A program made the translations under genes and the position numbers. A DNA stretch of 51,378 nt, from assembly GCA_964541895.1 (NCBI GenBank), contig CAZISM010000030.1, forward strand, positions 1 through 51,378, read 5' to 3'. This document shows, piece by piece, positions 8,500 through 16,912 of the stretch. This stretch comes from CAZISM01 sp964541895. Lineage in GTDB: Bacteria; Zhuqueibacterota; Zhuqueibacteria; Residuimicrobiales; Residuimicrobiaceae. The notes beneath the pieces are model-generated. The model searched no databases and was not told the DNA's origin. It saw only the letters and a program-made list of their open reading frames with translations. The stretch's first letter is position 1; every line of letters starts with the position of its first letter.

Positions 8500-10314
8500 C
8501 TATTTTGTTAAAGAGCTGCAAACCTCCTGATTTACCTGCCGAATTCTGGCTTCATCCAGTTTGATCACCTTGCGGTCGTAAGTCATCAAACCGTTGATTT
8601 CCACTTCGACGTCGGTGGTTTGGGTATAGACCGCGGCTGAATAGCAATAGGGAATCAGTTTTTTCACGATCTCTGCCAGCCGGATGTAGGCCGCCGTGGC
8701 CTCCTCCTTTGACTTGTACTGAACATATCCCCAGTTGCGCTCTTTTTCCCAGACATGGTCCTGGTACAGCAGCCCGATGCCGCCGTATTCGCCCAGCACA
8801 TTGGCGCGCTTGGAATCATAGAGGCCCATCACCGGCTCGGGGTAATTGTGCATGTCGATCATATCGCCGACGTCATAATGATTGCCGCCGCTGGCGGGAT
8901 TGACCAGTCGGGAGGGATCATAGTTATGGGTCCATTCCACGATCTCCGGGGTTTTGAACTGGCCCCACGCTTCGTTGAACGGCACCCGCACCACCACAGA
9001 GGGATTCGAGAAGGTCAGATCGATGATCTCTTGCCACTCTCTGCGGAAATTAACTTCAGAGGCCATGCTGCGCTGAAATTCCTGGCCGTTGAAATAGTTG
9101 CGGGTTTGCCATCTGGGAGAGGCATCACCACTGGGCATATCCTGCCAGACCAAAATGCCTTCTTTGTCACAGTGATAATACCAGCGGGCCGGCTCGACCT
9201 TGACATGTTTGCGGATCATGTTAAAGCCAAGGTCTTTGGTCTTTTTTATGTCAAACGCCAGTGCTTCGTCCGTGGGAGCAGTGTACAGTCCGTCCGGCCA
9301 CCAGCCCTGGTCCAATGGCCCCAGCTGAAAGTAATCGTGGTTGTTGAGCTGCAGGCGTACGATGCCGTTACCATCCCGTTTGGTAGAAATTTTCCGCATG
9401 CCGAAATAGCTCTTTACCTCATCCACCGCTGCTCCGCTGCGCAGAATCTCGATCTGCAAATCGTACAGATAAGGATTTTCAGGACTCCACAATTTCGGCG
9501 TTGTCATGGGGACCAGCACCTCCTGGCCGACAACGGCTTTGCCGGTAGAGATCGCTTTGCCGTTTTCCAGAACCGTCACCTTAACCAGGTCGCCCATGAG
9601 CGCATTTTCCACCAAAGGCTGAACGGAAAGGGAATGGCCGTCCACATTCGGCACGGTTTTGAGCCTGGATATAAAAGTTGTATTTACCGGTTCGATCCAG
9701 ACCGTTTGCCAAATGCCCGTTACCGCCGTGTACCAGATTCCCTGCGGTTTGTCCACCTGTTTGCCGCGTGGTTGATAACTTTTGTCGGTCGGATCCCAGA
9801 CTTTTACAAGCAGATGCTGCACTTTAGTTTTGGCCAGGGCCGGGGTAATGTTCAGGCAAAAGGGCGTGTAGCCGCCGCGATGCGTTCCGACCTTGATGTC
9901 GTTGACCCAGACGTCGGCTTGCCAATCGACGGCGCCAAAATGGAGCAAAAGCGTTTTGTTCTTCCAGTTATCCGCTACGGTAAAGGTGCGATGGTACCAC
10001 AGCTCGTTGGCTTCGCCCACTTTTTTCCCCACACCGGAAAGGCTGGATTCGACGGCATAGGGAACGAGAATTTTGCCGTCGAAATCAACCGGAGCCGGCA
10101 TCCCTTTGCTGACAATGGCATAATCCCACTCGCCGTTCAGATTCTGCCAGTGTTCGCGAACCATTTGCGGCCTGGGGTACTCCGGCAGCGGATGGTTCGG
10201 ATTCACCTGGTCGGCAAAACTGGTTTTGATCTTATCGCCGGCGGGTTTCCAGGGCTGGGCTGAAGCCAGGGTGCAGGCTCCACTCAGTGCAAGTGCGAAA
10301 AGTACATATTTCAT
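8500..10314 (-). CDS. GH2 family beta-glycosidase
   Basis: A 604-residue secreted GH2 enzyme (beta-galactosidase/glucuronidase/mannosidase family). A signal peptide (MKYVLFALALSGACTLASAQ) is followed by the jelly-roll sugar-binding domain (ELWYHRTFTV, DWQADVWVNDIKVG), an immunoglobulin-like domain and the TIM barrel. The acid/base is Glu448 (VPFNEAWGQ) and the likely nucleophile Glu509 (LGEYGG). The start at 10314 has a GGAGAG site six bases upstream; the frame extends to 10362 but without a site. It sits between the MOSC gene and the sulfatase gene on the same strand. The linkage and sugar cannot be told; association with a sulfatase suggests a sulfated or decorated glycan. Confidence 0.88.
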   Translation of the reverse strand: MKYVLFALALSGACTLASAQPWKPAGDKIKTSFADQVNPNHPLPEYPRPQMVREHWQNLNGEWDYAIVSKGMPAPVDFDGKILVPYAVESSLSGVGKKVGEANELWYHRTFTVADNWKNKTLLLHFGAVDWQADVWVNDIKVGTHRGGYTPFCLNITPALAKTKVQHLLVKVWDPTDKSYQPRGKQVDKPQGIWYTAVTGIWQTVWIEPVNTTFISRLKTVPNVDGHSLSVQPLVENALMGDLVKVTVLENGKAISTGKAVVGQEVLVPMTTPKLWSPENPYLYDLQIEILRSGAAVDEVKSYFGMRKISTKRDGNGIVRLQLNNHDYFQLGPLDQGWWPDGLYTAPTDEALAFDIKKTKDLGFNMIRKHVKVEPARWYYHCDKEGILVWQDMPSGDASPRWQTRNYFNGQEFQRSMASEVNFRREWQEIIDLTFSNPSVVVRVPFNEAWGQFKTPEIVEWTHNYDPSRLVNPASGGNHYDVGDMIDMHNYPEPVMGLYDSKRANVLGEYGGIGLLYQDHVWEKERNWGYVQYKSKEEATAAYIRLAEIVKKLIPYCYSAAVYTQTTDVEVEINGLMTYDRKVIKLDEARIRQVNQEVCSSLTK

Positions 10315-10362
10315 AATACGCTCTCCGAATACCATGTATGGCGGCTGTTTTAGTTCGATCAT

Positions 10363-10935
10363 TTATGGTTTATATAGCTGCTGAAACGGAACAAGCACCG
10401 TGACCTCATCCTGTTCGCGAATCAGACCGGCTCTTTCTACGCAGGCGGTCAGGCCGCGTCTGTGCGTGGCGGCTTGTACAAATTGCGTTTGCAGTTCCGC
10501 TCTGTCCAGCTGAGAGCTGATCACTTTTCCAGGTGCGATACAAGGCCTGTTTTCCTCCTGCACCACCAGCACGGCGCCACTTTTAAACATAATGCGCGTG
10601 GAGGGCGGCAACAGTGATAATCGGGGCACGCCCTGCAACGCCAGGTTCGCTCCCAGCCATTGCGGCCGTATCTCGGCCACATCCAGGGCGGAGGCGATCA
10701 GGGCCAACTCTTCACACGATACAATTGTCACCTGACGTTCGTTTCGAATCATCGTTCCACGCTTATGGTAAGGAGTGCGGCTGTCTGCTTTGCGTGTCAA
10801 GCCGCTGTGTTTGTCGCCGACTAATCCTTCAAAGGTCGCGTTGATCTGGGTTTGCGGCGTAGTGACCAGAGTCTCGGCGTCCAGGCCAAGGTAGACACCC
10901 GCGACTCGGCCGATTAGAGTTGTCGCTACCTGCAT
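10363..10935 (-). CDS. MOSC domain protein
   Basis: A 190-residue cytoplasmic protein matching the MOSC fold (molybdenum cofactor sulfurase C-terminal). Visible family motifs are GLVGDKHSG (residues 38-46), a central R-Q-V-T-I-V-S segment and the conserved Cys in NRPCIAPG (Cys132). Stand-alone MOSC proteins in bacteria bind molybdenum cofactor or handle sulfur compounds; the exact job is unknown. It is the first gene of the minus-strand operon with GH2 and sulfatase, with its stop 48 bases before the GH2 start. The functional link with the glycan enzymes is unclear. Confidence 0.85.
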   Translation of the reverse strand: MQVATTLIGRVAGVYLGLDAETLVTTPQTQINATFEGLVGDKHSGLTRKADSRTPYHKRGTMIRNERQVTIVSCEELALIASALDVAEIRPQWLGANLALQGVPRLSLLPPSTRIMFKSGAVLVVQEENRPCIAPGKVISSQLDRAELQTQFVQAATHRRGLTACVERAGLIREQDEVTVLVPFQQLYKP

Positions 10936-11154
10936 GATAGGGCGATGGATTGGTAAAAGTAACGGTTCACTAAAATGTTGCTCGGGTCAATAGACGCCCG
11001 ATGATCAAGGCGAATCGATCAGCAAGTTAGCCAACCAGAGGTTGAAATTCAAGAAAAATTATGATAGCGGCGGCAAGCGGTAAGGTGATGTTTACCGATT
11101 GTTATTAAATTCAGATTTTCTGAAAAAGTGTTATAAAGGAATTGAATTCTACCC
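10936..11154. other. Divergent intergenic region
   Basis: This stretch separates the minus-strand MOSC operon from the plus-strand genes, so promoters for both directions should lie here. It is A/T-rich in its right half. A 15-base inverted repeat (TTCAGA - TTT - TCTGAA) is present at 11110-11124, which could be an operator or small hairpin. No convincing promoter pair can be fixed. Confidence 0.35.
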
Positions 11155-11690
11155 ATGAAAAAGGTATATTCAGGGGATCAGGCCGGCTGTGTTCTTTTTG
11201 TACTTTTGCGTCAGCGCCGGCCTTGCAGCTACAGCGAACAGATAGCGGCATCACCTGGTTTGAGCGTTGCACGAAGAGGACCGGTATGCGAAGGCTATTT
11301 TAATAAAACCATTCACCATGTAGACGACAGCGGCATGGATACCTGCCCGGTGATCCTGGATTCAGAGCTCCTTAAAATCGGCTATGCCTTCTGATCTGAC
11401 TCGGAGCTACAGGTTGATCCATGAAAATCTCACCATGGCGCCAGGGGATGCCTTACCGCCCATGTCGTAACCGGCAACACAATGGTTCCAGATATTGTCA
11501 TGTGTACAATCCTGGGACTTGTAGTAGGACGCTTGAGCGGAATCTGTATGCGTGCGGGACCTGAAGGATACTATTCATACTCCTGCAATAACGTGAAATT
11601 CCCGGCCAGCCAGGCTGGCTCAATCAACATGGTCGTGATAAAAAGAGAGGGGCCGTGCAGTAAACCTATTATTGGCGAGGGAGGGAATCG
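11155..11690 (+). pseudogene. Decayed secreted-protein gene, family not recognised
   Basis: No frame is open across this region, but coding traces shift between frames. An ATG at 11155 opens MKKVYSG, and a shifted frame from about 11177 reads IRPAVFFLYFCVSAGLAATA, a convincing signal-peptide core ending with a cleavage-like site; a third frame then gives LQRTDSGITWFE. Stops interrupt every frame soon after. The simplest reading is a once-secreted protein with several frameshifts. Short open stretches at 11155-11394 and 11482-11703 are therefore not called as genes. Sequencing errors could contribute. No family could be identified. Confidence 0.35.
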
Positions 11691-11693
11691 CTT

Positions 11694-12062
11694 GTGGCGA
11701 TAGATTTTACCGCATGCAAAAAGGGCGATACACTTTTGGTTCATGCACACGGGTTTGACGAAAGCCTTGAACAGGTTGAGCAATACGGCATGAGCATCAT
11801 TGCGGCCGCTCTGGAACAGGGCGCTGCTCAGGTACTGTGCGATGAAAGGGAGCTGGAATACCGCCTTGGTACGTTGGATACCTACGACGCCGCCGCTCAT
11901 ATCGCGGCCCATGCACCGGCGGTATGCAAAGTGGCGATCGTCTGCAGACCGGCCGATATCGCTGATGCGAAATTCTGGGAAACGGTGGCGGTCAATCGTG
12001 GATTGACGGTGCGAATATTCAAAGAGATCACCGATGCGTACATCTGGCTAGGATTGGAATAG
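11694..12062 (+). CDS. Small STAS-like protein of unknown function
   Basis: A 122-residue soluble protein starting at GTG, chosen because a strong GAGGGAGGG site lies about 8 bases upstream. The alternating beta-strand/helix layout (GDTLLVHAHGF, then GAAQVLCDERELEYRLGT, then VCKVAIVCRPADI, then FWETVAVNRGLTVRIF) resembles STAS/SpoIIAA-type small domains found as stand-alone hypothetical proteins. No catalytic motif is visible. It is followed after three bases by an interrupted ORF and then by pantothenate kinase, probably on the same transcript. Confidence 0.6.
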   Translation: MAIDFTACKKGDTLLVHAHGFDESLEQVEQYGMSIIAAALEQGAAQVLCDERELEYRLGTLDTYDAAAHIAAHAPAVCKVAIVCRPADIADAKFWETVAVNRGLTVRIFKEITDAYIWLGLE

Positions 12063-12065
12063 CAA

Positions 12066-12341
12066 ATGAAAAAAAAGTTGTCGTTGTATGAAGGAGCCAA
12101 TACCGTCGCCTTGCTCAAGATGCGCACAGCATCAGAAGGATTTCATGTTGAGCAGTTTACAAAAAAATACGGGTACGCCTGATGGATTGAAACAGGTTCA
12201 GCGTGCCTGGATACCCTACGAGACGCCTCCGTAGCACTTTACCTGGCCATCGATCCCGCGCTGGATAAAAATGGTTTGACCAGCTGGCTGACGGAAAAGA
12301 GGATTCAGGATCTGGAACAGGTTCTGAAAATGGAGAAATGA
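12066..12341 (+). pseudogene. Interrupted 91-codon ORF with in-frame TGA
   Basis: One reading frame runs from ATG 12066 to TGA 12339-12341, broken only by an in-frame TGA at 12180-12182. The upstream part encodes 38 residues ending TKKYGYA; the downstream part resumes as WIETGSACLDTLRDASVALY and continues to VLKMEK. The absence of any other stop and the protein-like composition on both sides suggest one protein of about 91 residues with a nonsense change, a sequencing error, or recoding. A weak hairpin (CAGG/CCTG, loop with GU) lies 10-27 bases after the TGA. No family is recognised. The gene sits between the STAS-like gene and coaW. Confidence 0.45.
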
Positions 12342-12371
12342 AAAGTCCCGACTCATTCGGAAGGAGCCATA

Positions 12372-13190
12372 ATGATCATCGGCATCGATATAGGCAGTAC
12401 GACCACCAAAGCCGTGGCGCTGCAGGCCCAGGATGTCCACTATAAAATCAAGACGCGGGCGTTTGACGCGATCACGTCCGCGACCGGCATTTTAGGCAAG
12501 TTGACCATCGAATCCGGCATCGAAATCAAGGATATCGAAAAGATCATCATCACCGGCGCCGGGGCTTCGCGGATTCATAAGAATATTTTTAATATCCCCA
12601 CTGAGAAAACCGACGAAATATCCGCCATCGGCTATGGCGGCATGTTTTTATCCAAGCGGGAAAAGTCCATTATCACCAACATCGGTACCGGAACCGCCAT
12701 CCTTGAAGTCAGAAAAGGCAAGATTATTCATATCGGCGGCACCGGCGTCGGCGGCGGCACCATCATCGGGTTGGCCAAAGAGCTTCTGGACACCACCAGT
12801 TTCTCCCACATTCTTGATCTGGCCGGCAAAGGCGATCTGAAAAAAGTCGACCTGGTCATCGAGGATATTGTTGAATCCAATATCAGCTTTCTCAAAATGG
12901 AGTCTACGGCGTCCAATTTCGGTAAAATGCTCGATACGGCCCAGAAGGAGGATATTGCCATCGGCCTGATCAATCTGGTCTACCAGGTGGTCGGCATGCT
13001 TTCGGTTTTTGCCGCGAAAGGCACCGACAATACCATCGTCGTGGTTACGGGCAACGGCAGCAACAACCCGCTGGGCCAGAAGATACTGACGGATATATCG
13101 GATATTTATAAAATCGAATTTGTCTTTCCCAACGACGCCGAATTCGCGACGGCCATTGGTGCGGCGTTATCCCATGATGTCAAGGGCTGA
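12372..13190 (+). CDS. coaW: Type II pantothenate kinase
   Basis: A 272-residue ASKHA-fold kinase that phosphorylates pantothenate in the first step of coenzyme A synthesis. The N-terminal phosphate loop is clear (IGIDIGSTTTKAVAL), the central region has NIGTGTAIL and GGTGVGGGTIIGLAKELLDT, and the segment TASNFGKMLDTAQKEDIAIG is typical of the CoaW branch. Length fits the bacterial type II enzyme. The ribosome-binding site GGAAGGAG lies six bases before the ATG. Bacterial type II enzymes are generally insensitive to feedback by CoA. The gene is intact, in contrast to the two damaged ORFs just upstream. Confidence 0.85.
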   Translation: MIIGIDIGSTTTKAVALQAQDVHYKIKTRAFDAITSATGILGKLTIESGIEIKDIEKIIITGAGASRIHKNIFNIPTEKTDEISAIGYGGMFLSKREKSIITNIGTGTAILEVRKGKIIHIGGTGVGGGTIIGLAKELLDTTSFSHILDLAGKGDLKKVDLVIEDIVESNISFLKMESTASNFGKMLDTAQKEDIAIGLINLVYQVVGMLSVFAAKGTDNTIVVVTGNGSNNPLGQKILTDISDIYKIEFVFPNDAEFATAIGAALSHDVKG

Positions 13191-13311
13191 TCGATTCCAC
13201 GATAGGCCCTGTTAATTGCTGGTATGATCCTGATCCAGCAAGCGAAAGGCCCCATTCATCTGACGGTTGCAGGAGATTCTGTATGTTGTTTGGTGACAAG
13301 GGAGATCTCTC

Positions 13312-16300
13312 ATGCGAAAAAAAGAAAGCGACAATGTGAAAGCCCGTAATCGGGCCAAGGCCGAAGCGGGCGGGATCCGGCCGGAGCACGAGAAGGTGCG
13401 CAGTCGCCGTCCCGTTCAGATACTCGCGGTCCTTCGCGCTCTGCATCGGCTCATGGTACACGAGAGCGACCCGGTGAAATTGATAGAACGGGTTTGCGTC
13501 ACCCTGAGCGAAAAGATGGGTTACAGGAATGCATGGATCGCGTTGCTGAATGATGAACGTGATACAGTGACGGCGCTGGCCACGTCGGGCTTTGACTGCA
13601 CCCTGGAGCCGTGGCGTGAAAGGCTCGGTCGCGGGGATTTTCCGCCCTGCGCAGCCAGAGCGCGGGGGAGTGATGCAACGGTGCTGATGGATGATCTGCA
13701 GCCAGAGAGCCCGTCGTGTTCGTCGGCACAGGTCGGTTATGATCACACGGAGCTGTGCCGCCGCTTGTACCATGACGGCAACAACTATGGCCTGGTGTCG
13801 GTTTGCCTGCCGACCGCCTCTGCCTATAATCAGGAAGAATTGGAGCTGTTTGATGAAATGGTCGATGATCTTGCTTTTGCGCTGCACGAAATCGATCTGA
13901 CAAAAAGGCTGCGCGAATGCAAACAGCAATTCCGTGAGATTGTGGAACAGCCTCATATAATTTTCTATCGGCAAAACATCAAAACCGAGCGGTTCGAATA
14001 CATCAGCCACGGCGTGCAGTCGGTGCTCGGCTTTACGCCGGCGGAAGTGCTCGGGATGGGACTTGCAGAACAGAAGGCGCTGATTCATCCGGACGATCTC
14101 CCCTGCCTGATGACGTTTGCCGCAGATATTATCAAGGCCCATAACCACGGCATCAAGCGCAGCGAACGCAAATTCCGTATTCGGAATAAACAGGGAGAGT
14201 ATCGCTGGATCCGCGGCAATTACTCCCTGGCTCCGGATGCCGACGGTTCTCTGAATATTATTGTCGGAACCATGCAGGACATAACCGAGCAGAAAAAGTC
14301 GGATGCGGATCTCGAGTTTCAGGCTTTTATATTGAAGAATATTTATGATCTGGTGATCGCCACCGATCTGTCAGGATGCATCACCTACGCGAATGAGGCC
14401 GAGAGCAAACTCCTGAGCCGTCCCAACCATGAGTTACTGGGCAAGCGTGTGCACATTCTTGGAGAGGACCCAAAGCAAGGAGCCCTGCAGGACGAAATCA
14501 TGAGGCGCACGCTGGCTGATGGCCAATGGCGGGGGGAAGTGGTCAACGTGGTTGCTGACGGCTCAAAAGTTTTGCTGGATTGCCGAACCCAGCTGCTCCG
14601 GAATGCCGGCGGATCGGCTTGCGGAATGGTCGGCATTTCAACGGATATAACGGAACGCAAGCAGCGTGAGCACTCTATTGCCTTGATGAGCCGAATGCTG
14701 GATGAAGCGCCGGCTGCGATCACCATTCACGATATGGCCGGCCGTTTTGTTTATGCCAATCACCGTACTCTGCTTTTGCACGGCTATGAGCATATGGAAG
14801 AATTGCTGGCCGTGAATTTGCATGATCTGGACATACCCGAGAGTGCGGAGTTGATCTCCGATCGGTTTCGTCAAATTGAGCAATACGGTGAAGCCTGCTT
14901 TGAGGTATTCCATTTTCGCAAGGACGGTTCCATTTTTCCATTGGAGGTGACGGCCAAAACCGTTTTATGGAACGGTCATCCCGCCATACTCAGTATTGCG
15001 ATCGACATCACGGAGCGGAAAACAGCTGAACGTATCCTGCAATACAGCCAGATGCTGCTCAATACCACCGAACAATTGAGTGGTATCGGCGGTTGGGAAT
15101 GGGATGTAAACAAGCAGACCATGTCATGGACATCGGGCACCTATCGCATACATGAATTGGATCCTGAAGCTTTCCTGATGGGTTCTCCGGAGCATATTCA
15201 GGCCAGTCTGGCCTGTTATGATCCAGGCTGCAGGGAAAAAGTTCAGGCGGCATTCCAGCGCTGCGTGGAGTGCGGCGAAGCCTATGATCTGGAATGCAAT
15301 TTTACGACCGCCGGCAAGCGAAAGCTGTGGATACGCACTATAGGTCGTGCGGTAGTGGAATCCGGTCGCGTCGTTAAAGTCATCGGCAACATCCAGGATA
15401 TCACCGAACGAAAACGGGCTGCTGAAGAACGGGCTCATTTGCAGGCGGAACTGCTGCAGGCGCAAAAGATGGAATCTGTCGGGCGCCTGGCCGGCGGTGT
15501 GGCCCATGATTTCAACAACATGCTGGGTGTAATTCTGGGCTATACCGAGATGGCGTTGCTGGAGGTGAGCCCGGGCCAGGCGTTGCACGCCGATCTCACC
15601 GACATTTATAAAGCCGCGCGGCGATCCGCCGATCTGACCAGGCAATTGCTGGCATTTGCCCGCAAGCAGCCGATTACGCCCATCGTGATTGACCTGAACG
15701 AGATGGTTTCGAGCATGTTAAAAATGCTGGATCGGCTTATCGGTGATGGCATTGAACTGGTGTGGGCGCCGGGCAAGCCGCTCTGGTCCGTTAAACTGGA
15801 TCCTTCGCAGATCGATCAGATGCTCGCCAACCTCTGTCTGAACGCAAGGGATGCTATTGTGAATGTGGGGCGAATCGTTATTGAGACGCAGAATGCCAAG
15901 CTGGACGATGTGTTTTGTGCCACCCATTCAGGCCTGATCCCGGGAGACTATGTGCTGTTATCGGTTCATGACAGCGGCTGCGGGATGGATGAGGAGACCC
16001 TGGCCCATATCTATGAACCGTTTTTCACCACAAAAGAAGTGGGCAAAGGGACCGGATTGGGATTGGCTAGTGTCTATGGCATTGTGAAACAGAACAACGG
16101 CTACATAATGGCAGAAAGCAAGCCCGGTGAGGGTTCGAACTTTAAAATTTACCTGCCGAGACATTCAGAAAGGACGGAACAGTGTCCAGATCAGGAACCC
16201 GGTCAGCGTGCGCTGCGAGGCCAAGAGACCGTTTTGCTGGTTGAAGATGAGGCGTCGATCCTCAAAATGACGACCAAAATGCTGGAGGGATTGAACTATA

Positions 16301-16530
16301 AAGTGTTAGCAGCCGCTACACCGACGGAAGCGATACGCCTGGCGCAATCCTTTTCCGGGCCCATTCATCTGCTTTTAGCCGATGTGGTCATGCCCGATAT
16401 GAACGGTCGAGATCTGGCGAACAACGTGGTTTCGATTCGGCCGGATATCAGGTGTTTGTTCATGTCCGGATATAAAGCGGAGGTGATTTCCAATCAGGAA
16501 CTATCATTCGGTGCCACCCGTTATATCTAA
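13312..16530 (+). CDS. Hybrid sensor histidine kinase (GAF-PAS4-HisKA-HATPase-REC), receiver cut by stop
   Basis: A 1072-residue soluble hybrid kinase with no membrane segments. It has a GAF domain (about 45-195), four PAS domains (about 205-325, 330-445, 450-570, 575-700), a HisKA region with phospho-accepting His732 (AGGVAHDFNNMLGV), an ATP-binding domain with DSGCGMDE and GKGTGLGLASVYGIV, and a receiver with Asp1024 (LLLADVVMPDMNG). The frame stops at TAA 16528-16530 just where the receiver's K-P-F motif is expected; KPFTLKVLAAKVREALT follows in the same frame. The true gene probably ended at 16584. Start: ATG 13312 with GGAG six bases upstream. It is an orphan with no adjacent response regulator. 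Confidence 0.85.
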   Translation: MRKKESDNVKARNRAKAEAGGIRPEHEKVRSRRPVQILAVLRALHRLMVHESDPVKLIERVCVTLSEKMGYRNAWIALLNDERDTVTALATSGFDCTLEPWRERLGRGDFPPCAARARGSDATVLMDDLQPESPSCSSAQVGYDHTELCRRLYHDGNNYGLVSVCLPTASAYNQEELELFDEMVDDLAFALHEIDLTKRLRECKQQFREIVEQPHIIFYRQNIKTERFEYISHGVQSVLGFTPAEVLGMGLAEQKALIHPDDLPCLMTFAADIIKAHNHGIKRSERKFRIRNKQGEYRWIRGNYSLAPDADGSLNIIVGTMQDITEQKKSDADLEFQAFILKNIYDLVIATDLSGCITYANEAESKLLSRPNHELLGKRVHILGEDPKQGALQDEIMRRTLADGQWRGEVVNVVADGSKVLLDCRTQLLRNAGGSACGMVGISTDITERKQREHSIALMSRMLDEAPAAITIHDMAGRFVYANHRTLLLHGYEHMEELLAVNLHDLDIPESAELISDRFRQIEQYGEACFEVFHFRKDGSIFPLEVTAKTVLWNGHPAILSIAIDITERKTAERILQYSQMLLNTTEQLSGIGGWEWDVNKQTMSWTSGTYRIHELDPEAFLMGSPEHIQASLACYDPGCREKVQAAFQRCVECGEAYDLECNFTTAGKRKLWIRTIGRAVVESGRVVKVIGNIQDITERKRAAEERAHLQAELLQAQKMESVGRLAGGVAHDFNNMLGVILGYTEMALLEVSPGQALHADLTDIYKAARRSADLTRQLLAFARKQPITPIVIDLNEMVSSMLKMLDRLIGDGIELVWAPGKPLWSVKLDPSQIDQMLANLCLNARDAIVNVGRIVIETQNAKLDDVFCATHSGLIPGDYVLLSVHDSGCGMDEETLAHIYEPFFTTKEVGKGTGLGLASVYGIVKQNNGYIMAESKPGEGSNFKIYLPRHSERTEQCPDQEPGQRALRGQETVLLVEDEASILKMTTKMLEGLNYKVLAAATPTEAIRLAQSFSGPIHLLLADVVMPDMNGRDLANNVVSIRPDIRCLFMSGYKAEVISNQELSFGATRYI

Positions 16531-16584
16531 AAGCCTTTCACCCTCAAGGTGCTCGCGGCCAAAGTGAGAGAAGCGCTGACCTGA
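16528..16584 (+). other. In-frame nonsense codon and orphaned end of the kinase receiver domain
   Basis: The TAA at 16528-16530 is followed in the same frame by 17 codons reading KPFTLKVLAAKVREALT and a TGA at 16582-16584. This is the normal beta-5/alpha-5 end of a CheY-like receiver, where Q-K-P-F is the usual motif. A CAA to TAA change would explain it. Without it the receiver lacks the conserved Lys needed for phosphorylation chemistry. Confidence 0.75.
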
Positions 16585-16682
16585 TCGATCCCTTTGTCAG
16601 CAAGCGACAGGCCGCTGGATCTATACCCGTTTACATCACACGTTGCAAAGTCTATTCATCCACATTCTTCGAGAGTTTGCCT

Positions 16683-16812
16683 ATGGCTGATCTGCCCGGA
16701 AATGTTGCCCTGGATACCCATGTCGCCGATCTGACCATCTCTGCGCAAGAGCGCGATGTTCTCCGCCGTTTGGCCGGACAGGTGGCCGAATTGGCCGAAC
16801 GTCCCATCGAAA
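16683..16812 (+). CDS. Uroporphyrinogen decarboxylase-like protein, N-terminal piece before gap
   Basis: Forty-three residues from ATG 16683, with GAGAG upstream, running into the N gap. The start (HVADLTISAQERDVLRRLAG) resembles the N-terminus of URO-D-like proteins of unknown substrate that lie in catabolic loci rather than haem operons. It is read with the downstream piece from 16913 as one gene; the two pieces are in different frames across the 100 N, which is expected because the gap length is arbitrary. Confidence 0.55.
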
Positions 16813-16912
16813 NNNNNNNNNNNNNNNNNNNNNNNNNNNNNNNNNNNNNNNNNNNNNNNNNNNNNNNNNNNNNNNNNNNNNNNNNNNNNNNNNNNNNNNN
16901 NNNNNNNNNNNN
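16813..16912. other. Assembly gap of 100 N
   Basis: Exactly 100 undetermined bases, the usual placeholder for a scaffold gap of unknown size. Judging by URO-D family length, roughly 100 or more codons are probably missing here. Confidence 0.97.

Noticed and set aside
8755..10263. A 502-codon plus-strand open frame opposite GH2
   Set aside because: It is the antisense shadow of a well-supported GH2 gene with both catalytic glutamates; its translation has no family features, no ribosome-binding site and no signal.
12180..12209. Selenocysteine insertion as the main explanation of the TGA
   Set aside because: The downstream stem has only four base pairs, the flanking residues do not form a known redox motif, and a nonsense mutation or error is simpler; kept only as a check item.
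13180..14148. A 322-codon minus-strand open frame opposite the start of the sensor kinase
   Set aside because: Antisense to GAF and PAS domains with clear motifs; the translated protein has atypical composition and no recognisable domain.
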